From: Toxonevra muliebris
Taxonomy: Eukaryota; Arthropoda; Insecta; Diptera; Pallopteridae
DNA: 64,000 nucleotides
Direction of reading: 5' to 3'
Assembly: GCA_963691655.1 (NCBI GenBank)
Contig: OY829329.1
Coordinates: 64,474,852 to 64,538,851 of the forward strand
A program made the translations under genes and the position numbers. Below the pieces are notes generated by a model that made no database searches, was not told where the DNA came from, and saw only the letters and a list, made by a program, of their open reading frames with translations. Positions 56,337 to 64,000 of the stretch are shown here, one piece after another (the stretch's first letter is position 1; the number at the start of each line of letters is the position of its first letter).

Positions 56337-56604
56337 CGTTAGACGGAGTTTACATCTGCAAGAAATTTGCTGCAATTATTTTCAAAAATTTTTTTCAAGA
56401 GTAAATTCGTCGCCTGAGAATTGATTTGGCGTAAGTGCATAAGTATTCCTATGCCTATACACCAAATCAATTCTCAGGCGGCGAATTGTTATGAACGAGA
56501 AACCGCAAGTTTCTTTCCTTTTTTACATCAGCAATTTACTCTGAAAAAAAGACTTTCTGAAAGCAACTTGCCGCAATTTCTTGCAGATGTAAACTCTGCC
56601 TCAA
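56337..56604. mobile_element. MITE with GAGTTTACATCTGCAAG termini
   Basis: The left end contains GGAGTTTACATCTGCAAGAA (from 56,345) and the inverted right end contains CAGAGTTTACATCTGCAAGA (to about 56,600), matching over about 30 bp. The palindromic stem-loop repeat (56,406-56,486) lies inside. No coding capacity is present. Outer limits are approximate and no target duplication was resolved. Confidence 0.7.
56406..56486. repeat. Stem-loop repeat, CGCCTGAGAATTGATTTGG arms (copy 2)
   Basis: TTCGTCGCCTGAGAATTGAT followed by TTGGCGTA (56,406-56,433) is repeated inverted at 56,458-56,486. The arms match those at 3656-3732 while the loop differs. Its position inside another inverted-repeat element suggests insertion into it. 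Confidence 0.72.
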
Positions 56605-56686
56605 GGTGAATTTATATGAGGTGAAGTTACCAGCAACTCTTTCTTTCTTCGTGGTCAATATCAAACGCTGTCAAAATCATTGTTTA

Positions 56687-58388
56687 GGCTGATGTTCCAC
56701 GGTCAATGTTTTGCTGTCAATGTTTTCTGTTTTTACTCTCTTTTCATCGTTTTGTTTGATGCCCTGTTACACTATCAGTTTTTTGCTGAATGTTACTTTT
56801 TAATACTTTTATCTACTACTATGTTTTTCCAATGTTTAAGGTACTGATATGGACCTAACAGTTCTATTAATGCCATCCGATACAATGCCAACAATTACAG
56901 AGGCCCAAACTTGGTTTTTGCCGGGACTTGTGCTGAGAGTTGATTGTCAGCATATTTTCACTGACGGCTCCAGAACAGAATTCGGTTCGGGTTCTGGGGT
57001 CTTTATTGAAAATGATGGAGTGCACCTTCACTTCTCCCTTGGGTTGTATGCTTCTGTTTTTCAAGCAGAAACTTTTGCAATCATCAAGGCAATGGACCAT
57101 GCTATTGATAATGGTTGGAGAGAAACGAGTATCTGTGTATTTAGTGACAATCAGGCTACGCTTAAATCCTTGCTTAATGCTCTAACCATATCTTAACTGG
57201 TAATGCATTGTAAATCCAGGCTTGATTGTGTTGGAAAACACAATAGCCTGCTGTTGATATGGGTTCCTGGACACTCAGGAATTTCAGGAAATGAATCGGC
57301 TGACCTTCTGGCCAGAAAGTGTTCGGAAATTGGTTTCCTGGGCCCAGAACCTCTACTCTCTTTGTCGTCTACAGCCATCAAGACCACCATTAATTAGTGG
57401 GTCGATTCGGCCCACAATCGTAAATCGGAGGACCTGAGAGGCTTTAGGCAGACAAATACCATGTTACTTGTTATCTCGAAGCGTCTAACAGACTTTCTGT
57501 TATCACTTAACAGAAAGAACTGCAGGCAGCTAGTGGGATTATATACAGGTCATTTCTCTTGGGCCAAACATTTGCATATGATTGGCCTGGGAGCTAGTGC
57601 CTTCTGTGCTTCCTGTGGTTTGGAGGAAGAATGTGAAGAGACGGCGCGGACCACTTTCTTAGTGTCTGCCCCGTTTTCTGCCAGATCAGAGTAAGCATAT
57701 TTGGAACTGGAGTGTTGGGAGACGAACACCTGAGCTCTCTAACACCGCAGGATCTGCTAAGATTTTTTAATAAATCTGGTAGATTTAAAGAACCGCAAAA
57801 GGGAACACAGGATATAGTACAATGGACGTAAAGCTTGTCTGAGTGCTATATTCTTGAATACTTCTTTTGTCTATTCCAACAAAAAAAAAAAATTGTTTTT
57901 CCAACTAAAAAGTATTTAATTGTATTTTGAAATAGCAAAAAAATATACAAAAAAAAAAAAATTGCATTTATATATGAAAAACGCAGACAAAATAATCTTT
58001 AAAATTTGCGAACTATTAAAATAAACTCCGCCACTTTGTTACTTGGCCCTTGAATTACCATGTTTTTATAAAAATTATTAAGTAATATTTTAAACAGCAG
58101 TCTCACAACCAAACAAAAGCCAAACAGCGCAAAGGGTGGCAAAGGAAAAAAATTTATTTATAAATTAATAAAAAGTGTACTATTTTCCATAGAATATTGG
58201 TATTTTCCAGTAAAATACAACAGTGTATCTTCGGCAACCCCATTTTATTTAAAGTGATGCTGGTTTTTTTCGTCAGTAAAAAAATTTCAAGTGAAATGTG
58301 TTCATTCTCTCTTTTGCTCAGTGTTCATTTTTCAAAACAACAACAATTTCATTGTTTGACGGCAAAACATTGATCGTGTAACATCGCC
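56687..58388. mobile_element. Long-TIR DNA element split by a LINE insertion
   Basis: The left end GGCTGATGTTCCACGGTCAA then TGTTTTGCTGTCAA and the inverted right end GGCGATGTTACACGATCAAT then GTTTTGCCGTCAA form a terminal repeat of about 35 bp. TTTA flanks both ends (56,683-56,686 and 58,389-58,392). Without the LINE (56,833-57,893 plus its target duplication) the host element is about 630 bp. The short GGC-type terminus resembles other MITEs in this window. Confidence 0.72.
56833..57893 (+). mobile_element. LINE 3' fragment with full RNase H, copy 2, with 11-bp target duplication
   Basis: TGTTTTTCCAA occurs at 56,822-56,832 and 57,894-57,904, directly flanking the insertion, which ends in a poly-A tail (about 57,881-57,892). 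The fragment encodes RNase H: HIFTDGSRTEFGSGSG (Asp), FQAETFAIIKAMD (Glu), CVFSDNQATLK (Asp), a TAA stop at 57,194-57,196, then LLIWVPGHSGISGNESADLL (last Asp) in the same frame. The C-terminal CASCGLEEECEETA zinc-knuckle region follows (57,461-57,694). It is the same family as 13,480-14,339 but keeps the segment deleted there. 5' truncation during target-primed reverse transcription explains the 1061-bp length. Confidence 0.92.
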
Positions 58389-58654
58389 TTTACTCTTTTT
58401 TCTCTATTTTAGCGCTCACTGCATGCTGCCATAATGGCCGCAACAACAAAGATGTGTTCTTATTACCAAGGTGAAATTGTTGTAATCTTGCTATCACCTT
58501 GTACATGATTTCACCATGCTCTGCCTTATAGAGTTTATTATCTCTCCAAAAGAGAGAGAGTTCAAAAGACGAGAGACAAATTAAAAAAAAAAAATATAAA
58601 ATATATTCTCTCTCTTTCTGAGAGTACATATACATATCTCCATAACACTCAAGG

Positions 58655-58744
58655 AAGGCGGATTCACCTCTCTCTTAAATCGAGAGAGTAAAAAGAATAA
58701 AAAACGAAAAGAGAGTGCGATACTCGGTCCCGCGAACCCGCCTT
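58655..58744. mobile_element. AAGGCGGATTCACC-family MITE, copy 2 (90 bp)
   Basis: The left end AAGGCGGATTCACCTCTC and the inverted right end AAGGCGGGTTCGCGGGACC match over 14 bp with a few changes. The interior TACTCGGTCC block corresponds to CACTCGG in the 133-135 bp copies. It is about 43 bp shorter by internal loss. Confidence 0.65.
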
Positions 58745-60076
58745 AAGTAGATTTTTTTGAACACATTTGCTGCTAAACTACATAACCGATATCAGTGTTG
58801 CGAAAAACAGCAGTAAAGCAACAGTAAAAAATTTATCAATACTCGTATGAATCTTTCGTCAATCCATTTTTTTTTTCAATCTTCAGCTTTTAACTTTTTA
58901 ACTAACACCCATCCCTGAAAGTATGCTTCAAAATATTTATGAATTCTTCGTGTTGCTTGCCCAGGTACTCAAAGAGCAGCACATATCACCGATATGTAAT
59001 GGCCATATGCATACCACAAATACTGCTTACACAGCCGCCTACAACAATCTGTCATATTTATCTTATGTCCTTCTTTTTCTGCATATTCATACATAAATAT
59101 ATTAAAATTTTAATCAAAATATTTGATAATTTCCATCTCAAAGTGAAGAACAGAAAATGTGTATGCACCCAAAAATTCACTCACTTCAGCAAACTTATAT
59201 AAAAAGAAAATAACTGAAATTAAAAATTGCATATTGCAAAGTAAAGAGATTTTCATAATTTTAATATTTTCCATATTTTTTTAATTTATGAAAAATGATA
59301 GCATACACATACACATAAAAATATATACACGAACCTTTATATCCTCATATATTTTGTATACCCCTACCACTTTTTTCTTGTGCGCTCAACACATGTGGAG
59401 ATTTAGTGATGCTGCTGCTTTTTTACCCATTTGGGTAAATATCTCCATATAAATGTATATATTTCATTTTATGTTAGAAAAAAAGGCTTTATGAACACAA
59501 TTTAAATGGAAATCAGTTGGAATTTTCGTTTATAGTATTTTTTTTTAGCTGCTTAAGATTTGCCACATTTGGCGAGTATTGTATAGCGTTTGCTAAAGCT
59601 TAAAGTTGTAAAAGAATAAAGAAGATTTGTAGGATATACCTACACTGAGATACTACCGAAGGTGGTTTCGCAAAATTCTTTTGACTTTCTGGTTGCTGGA
59701 GCCGATTTTTTTTTTCTTTCAAACTTTTATACTTTGTTAACCTCCAACAACAACAGTAAGAGGAACTAAAGCAGTTTTCTTTCTTTTTTTATTTTTGTTT
59801 TTTTCTCCTTTTTTCTTTGACATTTTAATGTTCATTCTAGTAAATACGTAAAGGAATCTCTCTTTCAATGCTTGCGTTCATTTGAGTTGCTGCAGTGTTG
59901 TGGAATTTCTAACTAACCAAAAAAAAAAACAAAAAAAAGACATTCTGGTTACTTTTGTTATATTTTTGCACAGATTCCTGCTGCTGCCATATTCACATGT
60001 ACCCAACGGGAAAGTTTAATGTGTTGTAAGCGAAAAATTCAGAGTTTTTTCATTGTAGGACGGATGCTGAGAGTTT
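58745..60076. other. AT-rich non-coding stretch
   Basis: No gene is recognised. The open frame at 58,939-59,202 has no domain. Poly-A and poly-T runs lie near 59,789 and 59,920-59,939. Confidence 0.42.
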
Positions 60077-60406
60077 AAGGCTCTGGCTCATAGAGTCCGG
60101 TGTGTACGTGAGAGCGAAGTATACAACTGACAACTACTATAAAATATATGAAATCGTATGTGGTGTGGTCCATACACAACGTTTACGTTGAAGTAACGCA
60201 AAAAGTTGGGCAACTCTGAACTTTGCCGTACGTTGAAAGAGAGTTGAGAGTGTTGCAGCTATCAGCTGAATTATTTTGGGTATGATGTGTGTGATTGTGT
60301 ATCCGTTGGCAACGTATGCTTTGTGTCACCTCTCTCCTTCGCTTATTTAGTGTCAGTTGTATACTTCGCTCTCAACTACACAACGGACTCTATGTGCCAG
60401 AGCCTT
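60077..60406. mobile_element. MITE with about 56-bp terminal inverted repeats
   Basis: The left end AAGGCTCTGGCTCATAGAGT and the inverted right end AAGGCTCTGGCACATAGAGT continue in register through GAGAGCGAAGTATACAACTG, giving about 56 bp of repeat with few differences. TTTA occurs at both junctions (60,074-60,077 and 60,405-60,408) but overlaps the termini by a base, so the duplication is uncertain. It is 330 bp long with no coding capacity beyond repeat translation. Confidence 0.8.
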
Positions 60407-60558
60407 TAGATTCGGGTTGTGCACTTGGACCTGAACGGTCAGGGGTCATATACACTCAGGGCCCATTTGTTTTAGTAAAAGCACTAAGGCATATGCTGTG
60501 CATTCTTATGCACACACATAGCACTACGCACTAAGCAATACTAAATACACAAATAATT

Positions 60559-60766
60559 TTGTCTTTTTCGTTTCTCATCTCTCTTCTTTGCCTATACTAA
60601 ACATCCAAGCAACAACACTTTTGTATGCTTTGTTGGTACACTTTGGCGACAGTTATATTCAAGGTAGATTTTGTTGTTGTCTAACGTATGATTATTTTTT
60701 ACTTTATAATAATAAAGTTTATATGTATTGGTATTTGCACTTCCATAAGAAACTTTTGGGCATCCC
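60559..60766 (+). repeat. Dispersed repeat, partner of 18,061-18,240
   Basis: The ordered blocks TTCTTTGCCTATACTAAA, AGCAACAACACTTTTGTATG, CTTTGTTGGTACA and CTTCCATAAGAAACTTTTGG are shared with the copy at 18 kb in the same orientation. The class is unknown. Confidence 0.7.
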
Positions 60767-62689
60767 TGGGCTAGATGTAGAGTATTGCTGCAGAGAGCAT
60801 CAGCTGACTTTGAAGCTCTCTTTTTTACTACAATTGTGGTGATTATTATTTTAACAAATTAAGTTTTGTTGTTAATTTCTAACGGTGTGTTACCTCTTCC
60901 ATATTTACTTATTCTTTACATATACATACATGTTTTTTTTTATACACACTTACAATTGATAGGTTGAAAGATATAGAAATACGAAGTATAAAATTGTAGC
61001 TAGCGAAAACACATAATGTTTGAATGCAAAAATGAAACAAAAATTTGCACTCAGCTGGCATTGTGCTACTTCGCCATTCCTTATTTTTATTTCGTTTTTG
61101 CTCTGAAAAATTTTTTAAATCATCCTCGGTAGCTGCAATTTTTTACTTCGTATTTACGTTCAGCCTGTCAACTGTGCAATCGTTAATGTGTATAAGCAAG
61201 AATTCCAACTTCGCATATCTTTTTATTGGTACCTCCCGCTTAGATCTTTCTGGTCCATGCATTCGACTGAAGTGTATGTACATATCTAAAAACAAAAAAC
61301 TTTTCTCGTTTACTTAAATGTACTCTTTTAGATTTCGTTCCCTTATAAAGAGGAATAGTCCTGAGTTCCAGCTGCTGTTCAATTGATTTTTAAATATTTT
61401 GGGAATTAATTTTGATTAATGATATCATTAGCTGGCATTATCATGTATTACCTACTTCCCTGCTGGGTGTATTGGTGCGTCTAGCGACATAACTTTCCAA
61501 GCCTTTTGGCTGCAAAAAACAAAAAAAAAACCCTCTATAAAACTCAAATAAATATGCTAGGTTTTTCTGTGAATTTTAAATTTGAAAATTATTCATGAGC
61601 TGAGCGTGTACATAACTAGAAGAAATTAAATTCAGGTCCAAAGATTTATTTGCAGTCACCTCGTCGCCGTTGCTCCCGCAACTTTTTGTTGAGCTAGAAA
61701 AGTAAGAAAAGAAATGTTGATTTTTTATTACTAACTGCTATTGCTCCTTGATTTTACTATATACCTTAAGGCAGCCATTTGTCTGCCGATGGCATTTTTT
61801 CCATTATTTCCGGTTTGTTGTAATATTGTATAAAAAAATTTCCATTATAAAATTGGGTCAGCATACACGCAAAAATAAGAAAACGGTAAAAAAAAAACAA
61901 AAAAATAAAATAAAATAAAGAATATTTTCTCTTTTCATTCTTTTTCAACTATTTTTCACAATTTTTCGCTCTTTCACAAATATTTTTCGTAAGATAATAA
62001 TAAAATAAGAAAAAGAAAAAAAAAGAAGGAAAATGCTAATTTGTCACATCAATGCTGACACATTGGTCGCCCTATGTAGCAGCAGAAATCATCACCAAAA
62101 AAAAAAAAACATTTATTGTTAACCCACCTCACGAGCTTATACTCTCGCACACACAATGTTACATAAACAAACTTCATTCTCTCTCTCTCTCTCTCTCTAC
62201 GTTCACCAATCGTTCATTTCTTCGTTCATTCGACCACATCTCGAAAAAATGGGAAAAATTTGTTTCCATTTCATTATGCTGATTGTGTACATTTATTCAT
62301 GAAGTATTTCTTCATCATCTCTACTCAACTCTACATCTCTACTCTTCTCTCTACTTTTAGTCTTTTCATGGTGGCTGTGGCGGCTACAATTCTACAATTG
62401 ACCAAGTGAGCAATTGTTGTTGTTATTGCTGCGTGCTGGCAGCAGCAGCATCCGTAGACGAAGGTTATATGTTGTAGTAAAGAAAAATGAAAAAACAAAA
62501 AAAATAACAAAAACCGGAATTGAAATGAAATTTCGATGGATATATGAAAGGACATGACCATAGCTCAGTGAAAAAAATTATAAAAGCTTCAAAATAAAAT
62601 CAAGTTTATAGAAATCAACTATTTCTATTACTTAGTCCGTTATATTTCATTAAAGTTTAAAACAAAATGTGTAAATTTTATTTTGCAGG
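60767..62689. other. AT-rich non-coding stretch
   Basis: No gene is recognised. A CT run lies near 62,179-62,199. Open frames are short and featureless. Confidence 0.42.
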
Positions 62690-63000
62690 ACTCTGAATTT
62701 GGTCTGAATATTGGTAAAATTTTTGAACAGAATTTTTATATGTGTTTGGTTGGAGTCTGAATTTTGGTTAGAGTCTGATGTTTGATCTGTATTTCGTTCT
62801 GATTTTTGGTTAAATTTTTTATTATAATTTTTGTCTGAATTTGGTTTGAATTCAAGTTTGAGTTTTTGTCAGATTCATGGTGGTTTAATTTTCGGACTGA
62901 ATTTGGTATGAATAAAAAATTATTATGATTTGGTTTAGGATCTGATTTTTCGTGTAATTTTTTGTCTGGTTTTTGGTCTTGATTTTGGTAATTATTGGCT
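62690..63000. repeat. Degenerate satellite, CTGAATTTTGGT-like words
   Basis: Variants of GTCTGAATTTTGGTTAGAGT recur at irregular spacing of about 12-20 bp, the same word family as 35,600-37,110. The minus-strand frame here (63,056-62,736) reads Asn/Lys/Gln-rich repeats and is not a gene. Confidence 0.75.
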
Positions 63001-63027
63001 GATAATGATTCTACAGGATAGCAAACA

Positions 63028-63160
63028 AAGGCGGATTCACCTACTGAATGCTGCATGCTTTTTTTTTTTTTTTAAATTTAAGAGAACGAATAACTTCATA
63101 TAAAAAAAAGAGCAACTCGGTTAGAGAACGAGTACAGCACTCGGTTGGTAAATCCATCTT
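63028..63160. mobile_element. AAGGCGGATTCACC-family MITE, copy 3 (133 bp)
   Basis: The left end AAGGCGGATTCACC and the inverted right end AAGATGGATTTACC form short terminal repeats. The interior AACTTCATATAAAAAAAAG and CACTCGGTTGG blocks match copy 1 at 6470-6604 in order and spacing. Confidence 0.68.
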
Positions 63161-63255
63161 AACACTTCGTGTCCACAAGTAATATTTCATTGCATGTAAT
63201 TAAAAATTTGTTGTTGTTTCCCATAGAAAATGAAAAACAACAAACAAGTCTTGTG

Positions 63256-63403
63256 TTTTATGTGGGATACAACAAAAACTTTTTAATGGAATGCAATGAA
63301 TTATTGGTCGTGGAAAAGAGGGAAAAGCCTTTTATGTGGGATACAACAACAACTTTTTAATGGAATGCAATGAATTATTGGTCGTGGAGACGAGGGAAAA
63401 GCC
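63256..63403. repeat. 74-bp tandem duplication
   Basis: Two adjacent units (63,256-63,329 and 63,330-63,403), each with TTTTATGTGGGATACAACAA and AATGCAATGAATTATTGGTC, differ at only a few bases (AAAAG/ACGAG, CAAAAAC/CAACAAC). It is a recent local duplication. Confidence 0.92.
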
Positions 63404-64000
63404 TTCCCCAAACCCGACAGCTCAATGGCTCTCTTAGTCACTCTCTCTTATTCACTCTCTCTTGAAGTTCCTGAGCACTTTTCGTCATCATACTCACTTA
63501 TATACAGTTCATTTCGACTGAGCTAAACTTATTCAAATAGATATTGAGAGAATTATACAGTTATAACAGCAAATTACAATTGAGAGAAAGCATGGTTCTC
63601 TTTATGCATAAGTCATGCTAACATTTCAGTATCAAATAGTCTTTCGAAGAAAACACTATTAAAAAATATAAAGATTTTAGTTATTTTCATTAAAAAGTAG
63701 TTCAAGTACATATATAGAAAAAGATCGTTCAGTTCAAATCATTCTGTGTTGTGTTTTTATTTGTATGCGAAAGAAAGAAAACTTAAGTTTTCCAAAAAAT
63801 CTACAAAATGTACGTAAGAGTAATTTATTAAATTTTATAAAATTTTCTTTTGCGTTGAGTGTATAAACTGCTCCAGCAATAAATATGTAGTACTACAGTA
63901 TGTACAAGTTGTAACGAGACTGTGACAGCAACGATGACGATCATAATAAACACGGTCTTAACTCTTTTGCCAGTAATAATATTTATAGTATTACATGAAA
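63404..64000. other. Non-coding stretch to window end
   Basis: No gene or element is recognised. TCACTCTCTCTTATTCACTC repeats lie near 63,440-63,466. Confidence 0.42.

Noticed and set aside
1..64000. CRISPR arrays, bacterial operons or a phage-like defence system
   Set aside because: No direct-repeat and spacer pattern, no ribosome-binding sites and no dense gene organisation. The window is clearly insect nuclear DNA dominated by transposons.

Overview
The window looks like intergenic or intronic DNA of a higher fly (Diptera, Brachycera; a tephritid-like fruit fly is my best guess, held loosely). The grounds are an AT-rich background full of short CA/TA/CATA/GTT microsatellites, a mauritiana-type mariner, an R1-clade LINE, several RNase H-bearing LOA/I-type LINEs and long pyrimidine tracts. 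I recognise no intact host protein-coding gene. The longest open frames are either decayed transposon genes or translations of tandem repeats. The only candidate host exon is a GC-richer, 5'UTR-like stretch near 30.64-31.22 kb.

Layout. 0-10 kb: a truncated hAT-like end, a decayed mariner with intact terminal repeats, a hAT-like non-autonomous element (copy A, with another MITE inside), a small MITE, an ~800 bp array of an 8-bp unit, and hAT-like copy B. 11-15 kb: two LINE fragments on the minus strand. 17-18 kb: a palindromic element inside a duplicated segment whose partner lies inverted at 50 kb. 21-25 kb: an R1-clade fragment head-on against a minus-strand LOA-like LINE. 27-30 kb: a Harbinger-like MITE, a dispersed repeat and hAT-like copy C. 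32.5-33.6 kb: a 48-bp minisatellite. 35.2-41 kb: a large hAT-like element carrying cryptic satellite and a LINE endonuclease remnant, then a TTAA-flanked element, then a tRNA-derived SINE with a perfect 13-bp target duplication. 42.7-47.7 kb: two LINE fragments, a degenerate satellite, a dispersed repeat and a decayed Tc1-like transposon. 50-58.7 kb: the inverted partner segment, hAT-like copy D, a (GGTTA)n array that is the 3' tail of a minus-strand LINE, a foldback MITE with a nested stem-loop, and a long-TIR element split by a LINE insertion with an 11-bp target duplication. 60-63.4 kb: more MITEs and short repeats.

How it fits together. The region has been built by repeated nested insertion, and no pathway or operon is present. 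The best-supported points are: (1) a hAT-like family with four full copies, each with its own 8-bp target duplication; (2) a SINE with a tRNA-Glu-like head whose 3' end resembles the 3' ends of LINEs in the same window and whose tail is (AACCT)n, which gives a retrotransposition explanation for TTAGG-like arrays in a fly; (3) two RNase H LINE copies 43 kb apart that share the same nonsense codon; (4) several MITE families with related GGC-type termini. All element boundaries were read by eye. Family names rest on motif recognition and not on database searches.
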